A stretch of DNA of 64,000 bases. It comes from Prochlorococcus marinus str. MIT 9107. GTDB taxonomy: Bacteria; Cyanobacteriota; Cyanobacteriia; PCC-6307; Cyanobiaceae. The DNA lies in the NCBI RefSeq assembly GCF_000759855.1, contig NZ_JNAI01000010.1:1-64000 (forward strand). Reading direction: 5' to 3'. Below the pieces are notes generated by a model. It made no database searches, had not been told where the DNA came from, and saw only the letters and a program-made list of their open reading frames with translations. Positions 56,224-64,000 of this stretch are shown piece by piece (position 1 is the first letter of the stretch; every line of letters begins with the position of its first letter). The translations under genes and the position numbers were made by a program.

Positions 56224-56641
56224 AATCTATGTTTTGATTCAAAGTAAACTTCATTTTGCAATAATCCTCTAAAATTATCAAAGCTGATATTGCATCTAAA
56301 TTTTTATTAAGAATAAAGATTTCCCTTGGAATTAAAAACTTGAAACCGCTAATTGGAAAAAGTTCGAAATATCTTGCTTTGGCTCTATAGGTAGTATTTT
56401 TTTCTTCAAAAGTAATTATTTCTTTTTTAAAAAAATTCAGTTTTTCTTTGATCTCTTTACTACTTGTACCGTTACCAATAACAATTTTTGATATATCTTC
56501 AACGTTATTTAAATTCCTGACATAGTCCTCAAGTAATTCACTGCTAAGAATGATGGCTTTATAAACTTTTTTTTTACTTATTTCAGCTAAAACCAACCCA
56601 CATTTAGATTTACCAGGATCGATAGAAATATATTTAAACAT
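56204..56641 (-). CDS. YqgF/RuvX-like RNase H-fold nuclease
   Basis: A 145-residue protein with SIDPGKSKCGLVLAE (Asp8), IVIGNG, an acidic Glu-Glu (79-80) followed by NTT, and a late Asp116 in KNLDAISALIILE. These are the D-E-D positions of the YqgF/RuvC-like RNase H fold used by pre-16S rRNA processing nucleases. It is more diverged than typical YqgF. Likely rRNA or DNA-junction nuclease; substrate not known. It follows the DUF3084 gene on the same strand by 5 bp. Confidence 0.7.
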   Translation of the reverse strand: MFKYISIDPGKSKCGLVLAEISKKKVYKAIILSSELLEDYVRNLNNVEDISKIVIGNGTSSKEIKEKLNFFKKEIITFEEKNTTYRAKARYFELFPISGFKFLIPREIFILNKNLDAISALIILEDYCKMKFTLNQNIDFKTWLK

Positions 56642-56646
56642 AAAAA

Positions 56647-57606
56647 TTATAATTTAGTAATATTCAACTCAACTATTATTGGATCTACAATTTCACTATC
56701 CTTTAAAGATATAACCTCTAATCGATATTTATTATTTTGTTTTACCTTTAACGAATCTCTAATTTTTTTAATGAAGTCACCTCTCGTAGTAATTTCGTTA
56801 ACAATAGATCCTCTAGACTTGATTTTGTCTCTAGTTTTTATCAACAAAGTGTTAATGTTTAAATTGATATTTTTATAATCAAGATCTGTTTTTTCAAGAA
56901 CTTCGCTGGTAATAACTTCTCCTCTTCTTACAATAATTTTATTTTGCAGCAATTCTGGATATACAAAAACAAAATTATCCCCTTTTAAAACATTTGTTGC
57001 TGATTTAATCAAAATGACCCAATTCCCGCCTTTTGCAGTTACACCTTCAATTTCAGAAATATCACTTGGTCTCCACAAAAGAATATTTTTTGTTGTTTTT
57101 TTACTAGGTATTACAATTTTCTGAACATATCTATCTGCGCTTTTGTAAATATTTCCTAGATCAATTTTTATATTTGGATTAGAGGTCACTTTTGCAATGA
57201 ATAAAGTTTGCCCTCTTTTAATAACTACATTTCCTCTTCTAAATTCTTGAACATCACTTTTTAGTTTGTTTAATTCCTTTTCTTTTTTGTTAATCTTATC
57301 TTCAAGCTTCTTCCTTTCTTCCTGCAAAGGAAGGAGCGCCTTTTTACTCTCATCCAAAGTTTTTTGTAAAAAAGGAATATCAACAAAAAGTCTTTGCCTA
57401 AATTCTTCGCTAACTAAAATCAACAATCCTATAGATATGGCACTAATAAAGCCTCCAGTTATTATCGTTACAATTGTGGCTGTTTTGTTTGGTCTTAATT
57501 TTAAGATACTAAATCTTGCTTTACCAATCTTTGTACCAAGCAGGTCCCCAAATGGTGCAATTAATCCTCCTAGTAATATTAAAAAAATAATTAAAATCCA
57601 AGCCAC
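56647..57606 (-). CDS. DUF3084 membrane/coiled-coil protein
   Basis: A 319-residue protein with two N-terminal membrane helices (about 2-20 and 42-66), a coiled coil (about 80-125; EERKKLEDKINKKEKELNKLKS) and a C-terminal soluble domain. This layout is the cyanobacterial DUF3084 family. Function unknown. It lies between ntcA and the YqgF-like gene on the minus strand, 39 bp after ntcA. Confidence 0.8.
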   Translation of the reverse strand: MAWILIIFLILLGGLIAPFGDLLGTKIGKARFSILKLRPNKTATIVTIITGGFISAISIGLLILVSEEFRQRLFVDIPFLQKTLDESKKALLPLQEERKKLEDKINKKEKELNKLKSDVQEFRRGNVVIKRGQTLFIAKVTSNPNIKIDLGNIYKSADRYVQKIVIPSKKTTKNILLWRPSDISEIEGVTAKGGNWVILIKSATNVLKGDNFVFVYPELLQNKIIVRRGEVITSEVLEKTDLDYKNINLNINTLLIKTRDKIKSRGSIVNEITTRGDFIKKIRDSLKVKQNNKYRLEVISLKDSEIVDPIIVELNITKL

Positions 57607-57645
57607 AGTATTTCATACACTCAATACATCATAATTAATAATGAA

Positions 57646-58380
57646 TCAATTAAATTTTTTTGCAAGAGCTATTGGGTCAAATACTGTAATCTTTTTTCTA
57701 TCAATATTCAGGAGCCCGGAATCTCTTAAATCCCCCAATAATCTTGTAATGGTTACTCTTGTTGAACCAATAGCTTCGGCAATAGATTGATGTGAAAGTC
57801 TCAAATCTATTGTAATACCATTTTCACTTGCAACTCCAAAGTCTCTACAAAGAACCATCAAAAAGCTTACTAAACGAGAAGACATATCTCTATGAGTAAG
57901 AGTTTCTATCATCGTTTCTGTTTGTAGAATCCTACTTGAAAGACCTTGCAACAATAATAGTCCTACTGATGCATCTTCTTCTATTGCCTTTAAAACAGAA
58001 CTCGCAGGTGCTGTTATCATTTCAACTCTTGTAAATGCTATCGAATGATAAAAACGATCAGATCTATGGCCTGTTAGCAGAGATAAAACACCAAAAAGAC
58101 TATTTTCTCTTAATAGGGAAACTGTTATCTCTTCACCTGACTCATAAACCCTTGAAAGCCTTACTGCTCCTCTTCTTATGAGATAAACCCTCTCAGCGGG
58201 ATCCCCAGGAAAAAAAATTGTTTTAGATCTTTCAACCATTTCAGTGCTTGCACCCTCTAAACCTTTAATTACTTCCATTAAAGTTCTATTGATTGGAAAA
58301 CGTTCTCCAATAGAGTTAATTTTACTTTGTCCGGATTTCTGCGAATTGAAGCGACTGAATCCTCGAGAAGAAGCTATCAT
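57646..58380 (-). CDS. ntcA: global nitrogen regulator NtcA
   Basis: A 244-residue CRP-family activator that senses 2-oxoglutarate and controls nitrogen assimilation (amt1 in this window). The cyclic-nucleotide-like sensor domain spans about 40-150 ([16 protein letters not shown]), the linking helix about 150-175, and the helix-turn-helix about 195-218 ([21 protein letters not shown]), nearly invariant in cyanobacteria. The N-terminus is about 20 residues longer than freshwater NtcA. A consensus NtcA-activated promoter lies just upstream, suggesting autoregulation. Confidence 0.97.
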   Translation of the reverse strand: MIASSRGFSRFNSQKSGQSKINSIGERFPINRTLMEVIKGLEGASTEMVERSKTIFFPGDPAERVYLIRRGAVRLSRVYESGEEITVSLLRENSLFGVLSLLTGHRSDRFYHSIAFTRVEMITAPASSVLKAIEEDASVGLLLLQGLSSRILQTETMIETLTHRDMSSRLVSFLMVLCRDFGVASENGITIDLRLSHQSIAEAIGSTRVTITRLLGDLRDSGLLNIDRKKITVFDPIALAKKFN

Positions 58381-58400
58381 AAATATCTTGACTATTAAAA

Positions 58401-58442
58401 AATTTAAGAAGACAACTTAAAATATCTTGTATCAACAGTAAC
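58401..58442 (-). promoter_or_regulatory. NtcA-activated type promoter of ntcA
   Basis: On the minus strand GTTACTGTTGATAC (58442-58429) fits GT-N10-AC. It is followed after exactly 22 bp by TAAATT (58406-58401), a TA-N3-T -10 element. This is the full class II NtcA promoter layout. Confidence 0.75.
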
Positions 58443-58520
58443 AATTTTTAATTCTCATTGATTTCTTCATCAACTTTTCTTGGCTATTTAAACTTTCCCT
58501 AGGCTTTTTTAAGTAACATT

Positions 58521-58564
58521 ACACTATATGCAGTGTGAATAAATTCAAATTATACTGTATGTAG
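58521..58564. repeat. 13-bp imperfect direct repeat upstream of the CobA/BtuR-like gene
   Basis: ACACTATATGCAG (58521-58533) and ATACTGTATGTAG (58552-58564) match at 10 of 13 positions and lie 31 bp apart, about three helical turns. The first also forms a dyad ACACT-ATATGC-AGTGT. It could bind a regulator; nothing identifies which. Confidence 0.35.
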
Positions 58565-58581
58565 AAAAGATATCTAAAATA

Positions 58582-59127
58582 ATGGTAATTAGTTCATCTA
58601 ATAGTTATTACAAAAGTAATCTTGATGTATTAAAAATAAGTTCTGCTAACAAAACAAACTTAAAAAGATTTACACAAAGCGGGCAAATTCAAATCTATCA
58701 ATCTTCATACAGAGGAAGTTATTCCTCCATGATTAGAGACTCTTTAAGAAATGCTGCTCTTGGTAGAAAAGTACTTTTAGTACAATTCATGAAGGGGGGG
58801 GTTAAACAGGGGATTGATAATGCAGTAAATCTTTGTGGCAATTTAACTTGGGTAAGATCATCGCATTCCTTTGATCAATATGATTCTGAAGAAATTGAAA
58901 ATAATAAAAATTTAAAAAAATCAATTCATGAATCTACTTATGAACTATGGAATTTTTGCAAAAAAGAATTACTGTCTGGTGAAAATGATCAAATTATATT
59001 AGATGAAATTTTTCTTGCAATTGAGAGGAAAATCATCAATAAGGATGATTTGATTTCAACACTTGAAAACCGATTTATATCAGGAGATGTAATCCTTACT
59101 GGTACAGATATTCCTAAAGATTTTTGA
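58582..59127 (+). CDS. CobA/BtuR-like protein with degenerate P-loop
   Basis: A 181-residue protein aligned with ATP:cob(I)alamin adenosyltransferases (BtuR/CobA). Conserved parts: GQIQIYQ (34-40), KVLLVQFMKGG (63-73), LDEIFLAI (140-147, Walker B) and SGDVILTGTDIP (167-178). The normal Walker A segment (YTGDGKGKTTAA) is YQSSYRGSYSSM here, with the Gly-Lys-Thr lost, so nucleotide binding in the usual way is unlikely. Residues 1-30 are a polar extension. It sits divergent from ntcA and 40 bp before dcd. Its function is unknown. Confidence 0.8.
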   Translation: MVISSSNSYYKSNLDVLKISSANKTNLKRFTQSGQIQIYQSSYRGSYSSMIRDSLRNAALGRKVLLVQFMKGGVKQGIDNAVNLCGNLTWVRSSHSFDQYDSEEIENNKNLKKSIHESTYELWNFCKKELLSGENDQIILDEIFLAIERKIINKDDLISTLENRFISGDVILTGTDIPKDF

Positions 59128-59167
59128 TTAATGGCCAACCAAATTACCGAACTTCGCTCTTAAAATA

Positions 59168-59761
59168 ATGCTTAAAAATGATCTCTGGATAAATCAAAAA
59201 GCGTCTGAAGGAATGTTAAACCCCTTCCAATCAAATTTGGTAAGGCATCTTGAACCTGATAATCAACAAAAACCAGTTTTGAGTTACGGATGTTCCTCAT
59301 ATGGCTATGATTTAAGACTTTCATCAAAAGAATTCTTAATTTTTAGGCACATCCCTGGTACTGTGATGAATCCCAAAAAGTTTAATCCTAATAATTTAGA
59401 AAAAACTATTCTTCACCATGATAATGATGGAGACTTTTTTATACTTCCTGCTCACTCCTATGGTTTAGGCGTTGCTTTAGAAAAGATGAAAGTGCCAGAA
59501 AATATAACTGTAATTTGCATAGGTAAAAGCACTTACGCTCGACTAGGGATTATAGTCAATACAACCCCTGCAGAAGCAGGATGGGAAGGTCACCTAACTT
59601 TAGAGTTTAGTAATAGTTCAGGTGCAGATTGCAGAATTTATGCTAATGAGGGTATCTGTCAACTACTCTTTTTTGAAGGTGATCCTTGCTCTACGACATA
59701 TGAAGATAGAAGAGGTAAATATCAAAATCAACCGGAGAGAGTTACTTTAGCAAAGATTTAA
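59168..59761 (+). CDS. dcd: dCTP deaminase
   Basis: A 197-residue enzyme making dUTP for thymidylate synthesis. Motifs: SYGCSSYGYDLRLS, the active-site region GKSTYARLGIIVNTTPAEAGWEGHLTLEFSN and the later YANEGICQLLFFEG. It precedes thyX by 1 nt, so the two are an operon in which dUTP leads to dTMP. Confidence 0.94.
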   Translation: MLKNDLWINQKASEGMLNPFQSNLVRHLEPDNQQKPVLSYGCSSYGYDLRLSSKEFLIFRHIPGTVMNPKKFNPNNLEKTILHHDNDGDFFILPAHSYGLGVALEKMKVPENITVICIGKSTYARLGIIVNTTPAEAGWEGHLTLEFSNSSGADCRIYANEGICQLLFFEGDPCSTTYEDRRGKYQNQPERVTLAKI

Positions 59762-59762
59762 A

Positions 59763-60395
59763 ATGAGTAAAGTCGAACTAATCTCGCTAACTCCTGAAGC
59801 AGAAAAAACAATGGCTTACATTGCAAGAGTTAGTAATCCAAACAATCAAAATAATGAAGATTATTCAAAATTATTAAGTTATTGCATTAAAAATGAACAT
59901 TGGAGTGTATTTGAACAGGCATTTATGACCTTACAAATAGAGACAAACAGAGGAATTGCAGCTCAAATATTAAGACATAGATCATTTACTTTTCAGGAAT
60001 TTTCTCAGAGATATGCAGATAGTTCTCAATTGGGGAATATTCCTTTACCAGAGTTAAGAAGACAAGATTTCAAAAATAGACAAAATTCAATTCCTGACAT
60101 ATCTGATGAGTTAAAAAAAAGATTCAATTCAAAAATTGCTTCACATTTTAAAGCTGCTTCAGAATTATATGAAGAATTACTTTCTGAAGGAATAGCTAAA
60201 GAGTGTGCGAGATTTGTTTTACCATTAGCAACTCCAACAAGAATCTACATGTCAGGATCATGTAGATCGTGGATACATTACATACATTTAAGATCAGCTC
60301 ATGGTACCCAAGAAGAACACAAGTCTATTGCTCAAAATTGCAAATCTATTTTCAAAAGAAGTTTTCCTATTGTATCAAAATCTCTAGATTGGTAA
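59763..60395 (+). CDS. thyX: flavin-dependent thymidylate synthase
   Basis: A 210-residue ThyX enzyme converting dUMP to dTMP with FAD. The signature R-H-R-x7-S (AAQILRHRSFTFQEFSQRYA) is intact, with ECARFVLPLATPTRIYMSGS and IHYIHLRSAHGTQEEHK. It follows dcd by one nucleotide. No thyA is seen in the window. Confidence 0.95.
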   Translation: MSKVELISLTPEAEKTMAYIARVSNPNNQNNEDYSKLLSYCIKNEHWSVFEQAFMTLQIETNRGIAAQILRHRSFTFQEFSQRYADSSQLGNIPLPELRRQDFKNRQNSIPDISDELKKRFNSKIASHFKAASELYEELLSEGIAKECARFVLPLATPTRIYMSGSCRSWIHYIHLRSAHGTQEEHKSIAQNCKSIFKRSFPIVSKSLDW

Positions 60396-60398
60396 GGA

Positions 60399-60944
60399 TT
60401 ATCCATGACTACGAGGATTAACATCATTATTTTTATTTTCTTTAATTGAGGAAAATTCAGCATTAATAATTTCTTTTTGGGATTCCTTATGTGTCTCTAA
60501 ATTAGCGATAGATTCTCTTATTCTTGATTCTTCTTGTTTACCAATAAAGGTAGATTTTAAATTACCTTTTCTATCAAAAAGATTAACTTGAGGAATACCA
60601 TTTACCTCAAATTTTCTGATATAATTTTCCCATTTTTGATTATCAACATTTAAAAAAACAAAATTAATATCTTTTTCATATTCCTCCCTTAAAGTAGATA
60701 CTTTTGGAGCCATTTCTTTGCAAACTTCACACCACTCAGCATAAAACTCAAGAAAAGTAGGCTTGTTGTTTTTAAAAGCTATTGCAGGATCAACAGATAA
60801 TTCTCCAAAACTCTTAAGAAGGTAAGTTGGTTGAAAAAAGAGGTTTTTGAATAAAATCAAAGAGATAATAACAATCACAAACAGCATAACAATTATTGCT
60901 TTTAGGCTTTTATTTAAAACTTCTTCTCTACTTTCAGATTGCAT
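60399..60944 (-). CDS. membrane-anchored thioredoxin-like protein (TxlA/HCF164-like)
   Basis: A 181-residue protein with one N-terminal helix (about 14-34) and a thioredoxin domain with YAEWCEVCKEM (Cys72, Cys75) and the cis-Pro NGIPQVNLF. The arrangement matches HCF164/TxlA, which passes reductant to the thylakoid lumen for cytochrome assembly. The role here is inferred from that family. It diverges from glmM and converges on thyX with a 3-bp gap. Confidence 0.88.
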   Translation of the reverse strand: MQSESREEVLNKSLKAIIVMLFVIVIISLILFKNLFFQPTYLLKSFGELSVDPAIAFKNNKPTFLEFYAEWCEVCKEMAPKVSTLREEYEKDINFVFLNVDNQKWENYIRKFEVNGIPQVNLFDRKGNLKSTFIGKQEESRIRESIANLETHKESQKEIINAEFSSIKENKNNDVNPRSHG

Positions 60945-61080
60945 TATGGATACGTTCTAACTTAAAACATCTTAAATAAGGTAAACAAAGAAAGAGAATT
61001 AAAATGCTTCAACTTTTAATCAACTGATAAAATAGTAAATAAATAATATAAAACATATTTTTAATTCCTGAAATCTAATT

Positions 61081-62433
61081 ATGCAATCAATGTTTGGAAC
61101 TGATGGAATAAGAGGTAAATTTAATAAAGAAATAACTTATTCGTTAGCATATAAAGTTGGATATGCTCTAGGTTTGAATTTAAAAAATAATAATCCAATA
61201 TTAATAGGAAGAGATACTAGGGTTAGCGGAGATATTTTGCTTCAGGCAATAACACAAGGTATAAACGCCAGTGGGGGGGAATTTATAAATCTTGGAATCT
61301 GCCCTACCCCAGCTATCCCTTTTTTAATAAAACAAGTGAAGCTAAGTAGTGGGTTAATGATATCTGCCAGTCATAATCCACCTGAATACAATGGCATCAA
61401 AATCTTTGATCATAATGGTCAAAAAATTTCTAAAAATTTTGAAAATAAAATTCAAAAAGTAATTGAAGAGTCAAATCTAAATATATCAGTACACACAAAA
61501 GATATATCTTTAAAAACAAATGACCAACTTATGGATGAATATTTGCAAGGCCTAATGCAAACAATGGGTGGTGAAAATTTAAGCGGTATGAAAATAATAT
61601 TAGACACATGCCATGGATCAGCCACAACCTGCGCAAAAAAAATTTTTCAGAATCTTGGCGCAAATGTAAGAGTTATAAATAACTCACAAGATGGATTAAA
61701 AATCAATATGAAATGTGGTTCTACTAACCTCGAACCATTAAAGAAAGCATTAAGAGAGACACCCGCAGATATGGGATTTAGCTTCGATGGGGATGCCGAT
61801 AGAGTGATTGGGGTAGATTCTAAGGGGAATATTTTGGATGGGGATCATATCCTCTTTCTGTGGGGTAGAGAACTTATGGAACAAAAGATCCTCACAAATA
61901 ATTTACTAATATCTACGCAAATGGCGAATTTAGGTTTTGAAAAGGCTTGGAAAAAAATTGGCGGGATTTTATATAGAACTGACGTTGGCGATAAATTCGT
62001 TTATGAAGCGATTAAGGAAAAAAACGCTTTTTTAGGAGGGGAACAATCTGGCCATATACTTTCAAAACTAAATAACTTCTCTGGAGATGGTATATTGACT
62101 GCATTGCAAATTTGTAAATACTGTAAAAAGAAAAATATTCCTTTAAATGATTGGTTAAAAAGTAGTTTCAAGCCTTTCCCTCAAAAACTAACCAACATTA
62201 ATTTAGATTTTACTATTAATAAATTAAATCCAAAAACCAGAAACTTAATTGACCAAACTATAGAAAGTTTTCAAGCAATTTACTCCGATAAATGTAGAAT
62301 TTACATAAGGCCTAGCGGGACAGAACCCCTAATGAGAGTTCTCATAGAAGCCGAAAGTAAGAATACAGTCCAATCTTTGTCACAAGAAATAACAAACAAA
62401 CTAAGTTTAGAAATAAAAAAGATTTTTAATTAA
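61081..62433 (+). CDS. glmM: phosphoglucosamine mutase
   Basis: A 450-residue enzyme making GlcN-1-P for peptidoglycan. Phosphoserine loop [16 protein letters not shown], Mg site [11 protein letters not shown], specificity GGEQSGHIL and the phosphate loop [15 protein letters not shown] are all present. This is GlmM rather than the second mutase at 28148. It converges on trmB with a 7-bp gap. Confidence 0.94.
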   Translation: MQSMFGTDGIRGKFNKEITYSLAYKVGYALGLNLKNNNPILIGRDTRVSGDILLQAITQGINASGGEFINLGICPTPAIPFLIKQVKLSSGLMISASHNPPEYNGIKIFDHNGQKISKNFENKIQKVIEESNLNISVHTKDISLKTNDQLMDEYLQGLMQTMGGENLSGMKIILDTCHGSATTCAKKIFQNLGANVRVINNSQDGLKINMKCGSTNLEPLKKALRETPADMGFSFDGDADRVIGVDSKGNILDGDHILFLWGRELMEQKILTNNLLISTQMANLGFEKAWKKIGGILYRTDVGDKFVYEAIKEKNAFLGGEQSGHILSKLNNFSGDGILTALQICKYCKKKNIPLNDWLKSSFKPFPQKLTNINLDFTINKLNPKTRNLIDQTIESFQAIYSDKCRIYIRPSGTEPLMRVLIEAESKNTVQSLSQEITNKLSLEIKKIFN

Positions 62434-62440
62434 TCATTAA

Positions 62441-63070
62441 TCAGATCTTTATATAAATCCTCTCAAAAATATCAAGTTTATTAACAATCGCATATTTTTC
62501 TCTATTAGTTTGAACTTTATTTGGATTAAAACTTTGGGAATAATTAAAACCATTTTCATATATTTTTTTAAAATTAGAATTACTTGAGATAGTGCAATCC
62601 ATATAATCAAATAAATCTTTTACATCAGTTTTAACAAAAATTAGGGATCCTGTTTGCATATAAATAGAGAGAATATTAATTAAATCTGGCTGAATTACCC
62701 GCCTTTTATGATGTCTTTTCTTAAACCATGGATCTGGGAAATAAAAGGAAATACTTTTTAAATTCTTATTTATAAATTTACTATGAAACTGATTTACAAT
62801 CTTATTTGCATTACCAAATACAAAATATAAATTTTTGATTTCTTTATTTCGAACTTTTAATTTAGCTGTTTTAACTAATTTCTCTCTAATTTCAATTCCT
62901 AAATAATTCCAATTGGTATTAGCAAAAGCTAAATCGAACAGAAATTCACCAGCAGCACAACCTATATCCAAATGAATAGGCAATTTAGAATCTTCAAACA
63001 TTTCGATCAAAGCAGGAATTCTCTCAACTTCATCAAAATTATTACTAAGAGGGTTAACGTGCTGTCTCAT
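62441..63070 (-). CDS. trmB: tRNA (guanine-N7)-methyltransferase
   Basis: A 209-residue SAM-dependent enzyme forming m7G46 in tRNA. SAM-binding [27 protein letters not shown], and the family signature [18 protein letters not shown]. Length is typical. It diverges from the DUF3177 gene. Confidence 0.94.
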   Translation of the reverse strand: MRQHVNPLSNNFDEVERIPALIEMFEDSKLPIHLDIGCAAGEFLFDLAFANTNWNYLGIEIREKLVKTAKLKVRNKEIKNLYFVFGNANKIVNQFHSKFINKNLKSISFYFPDPWFKKRHHKRRVIQPDLINILSIYMQTGSLIFVKTDVKDLFDYMDCTISSNSNFKKIYENGFNYSQSFNPNKVQTNREKYAIVNKLDIFERIYIKI

Positions 63071-63170
63071 GAAATTATTAATTCATTTCTGGGCAATAAT
63101 ACAGAGATTAGTAATGTTCATAACTATGACAATATTAAGTTAAAAAGTAACAGCTTGATGTTTAATTATT

Positions 63171-63815
63171 ATGTATTCAGATGAAAAAGTTTTGAATGTT
63201 CTTAATCAACTATCTGTTTGGCTATCTTTTCAACTTTCAATAATTTTCCTTATTGGTATCCCTATTGCATTATCATTATGGTCAATTAAAAAAAGAAATA
63301 AAGCTATTAATAAGCTTTTTTCTATTTATTGGAAAATTTCCCTTTTATTTTTTATAAGCCTTTTGCTTTTAATAGGCAAATATAATTATGCACTTATTAT
63401 TACAAATATTTCGACATTATTAATGACAGTTTCAGTTTGGTTTTGGAACGATATTAATGATGAGTTAAAAGAATATGACTTTTCTTACTTGCTTGCCACA
63501 ACGACAAAAGTATGGAGATGGTCGCTTACTTTTCTATCTCTCAATTTCTTAATTCAAAGTCTACTAAACTTTCGCTGCTTTTCACTAATTAATAATGCTG
63601 CTTGTGAAATTTGGCTTACGCCTTCTTCAAATTTCTATATGATTATGAAAAATTTATTTAATTTTTTCTTTGGGGCTAACTTCACTCTACCAATAGCAAA
63701 ATTTTTGGGATTATTCTCACTTTTAATTTATATTTTAGGCTTGATTCAATGGTCAATAATTAAATTACCTAAAAATGGAAGAAACTCTTGCTTCTACGAA
63801 AATGGAAGGAATTGA
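63171..63815 (+). CDS. DUF3177 membrane protein
   Basis: A 214-residue protein with about five hydrophobic helices (about 15-35, 48-68, 72-92, 115-132, 180-200). The family is cyanobacterial DUF3177, function unknown. Its 3' end overlaps the next gene by about 14-41 bp depending on that start. Confidence 0.8.
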   Translation: MYSDEKVLNVLNQLSVWLSFQLSIIFLIGIPIALSLWSIKKRNKAINKLFSIYWKISLLFFISLLLLIGKYNYALIITNISTLLMTVSVWFWNDINDELKEYDFSYLLATTTKVWRWSLTFLSLNFLIQSLLNFRCFSLINNAACEIWLTPSSNFYMIMKNLFNFFFGANFTLPIAKFLGLFSLLIYILGLIQWSIIKLPKNGRNSCFYENGRN

Positions 63816-64000
63816 TTTAATTAATTGTCTAGAAAGGATAAGTTCCAAGATACCCAATAGGATACTTAAAATAGAAGGTTATATTTTAAAAAAAAATTAT
63901 AAAGAACAATTAGAAATAATTATTTTTAAAGGTTTCAGTAGCTCTACTACTCATCCAATTGAAATGGATTTAGAAAAAAAAGTTTTAGAATTTGATTTTA
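63775..64000 (+). CDS. conserved cyanobacterial protein, DUF7734-like (partial, cut by window end)
   Basis: The frame from ATG 63775 (or 63802) runs to the edge without a stop. It includes KEQLEIIIFKGFSSSTTHP, resembling a conserved cyanobacterial/plastid family with the motif IFKGFSSS. Function unknown. It overlaps the DUF3177 gene, and the downstream end is missing. Confidence 0.65.
   Translation, partial: MEETLASTKMEGIDLINCLERISSKIPNRILKIEGYILKKNYKEQLEIIIFKGFSSSTTHPIEMDLEKKVLEFDF

Overview
The window is core chromosome of a high-light-adapted marine Prochlorococcus (close to the MED4/MIT9312 type). The grounds are: very low GC; short intergenic gaps; photosystem II small-subunit genes (psbE-F-L-J, psbK, psbI, psbN, psbH); chlD; ndhC-K-J; a lone, reduced phycoerythrin beta gene with a CpeS-type lyase but no alpha subunit here; and ntcA and amt1 in a genome with few regulators. 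This is inferred from gene content and order; no strain is named.

Layout. 1-1,500 is the only accessory-looking stretch: a small protein built on 36-bp tandem repeats, about 580 bp of hairpin-rich non-coding DNA, and a secreted unknown. 1,500-3,450 holds a membrane protein and the phycoerythrin remnant (small ORF, cpeS-like, cpeB). 3,600-10,600 carries uvrD/pcrA, a CCA-adding enzyme, a fused oxidoreductase-SelD and MTA phosphorylase. 10,630-14,670 is the photosynthesis block rubA-ycf48-psbEFLJ (minus), divergent from ndhCKJ (plus). 14,670-20,000 has a YvcK-type protein, an Mla-like ABC/MCE lipid importer and chlD. 20,000-32,500 is housekeeping: folK, a Nudix enzyme, photolyase, a DegT aminotransferase, fabI, hisB, a carotenoid oxygenase, an ITPase, a phosphohexomutase, a RecB-like nuclease, ygfZ and pyrE. 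32,600-44,600 has tRNA-Met, a CorC-like protein, an oxidoreductase, psbK, tgt, cobS, a Hik2-like kinase, a DUF3155 protein, purH, ispH and amt1. 44,700-54,700 has sfsA, murJ, tRNA-Arg, glyA, cinA, leuCD, an LptD-like protein and psbI. 54,780-64,000 has psbN/psbH, pth, a YqgF-like nuclease, ntcA, a degenerate cobalamin-adenosyltransferase-like protein, dcd, thyX, a TxlA-like thioredoxin, glmM, trmB and two conserved cyanobacterial unknowns.

How the genes connect. Nitrogen control is visible in sequence: ntcA has an upstream site matching the activated-promoter consensus GT-N10-AC, 22 bp, TA-N3-T, and amt1 carries two overlapping NtcA-type boxes. The PSII genes are scattered in small groups; psbN and psbH diverge from a perfect 8+8 bp inverted repeat that gives a -10-like element to each side. 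Several convergent neighbours overlap at their 3' ends, so antisense read-through is likely.

I found no CRISPR array, transposon, integrase, prophage or defence system, and nothing I would call a new multi-gene system. The best leads are the repeat protein with its structured neighbour region, the ntcA-linked CobA/BtuR-like protein without its P-loop, the structured leader before the DUF3155 gene, and the psbN/psbH palindrome.
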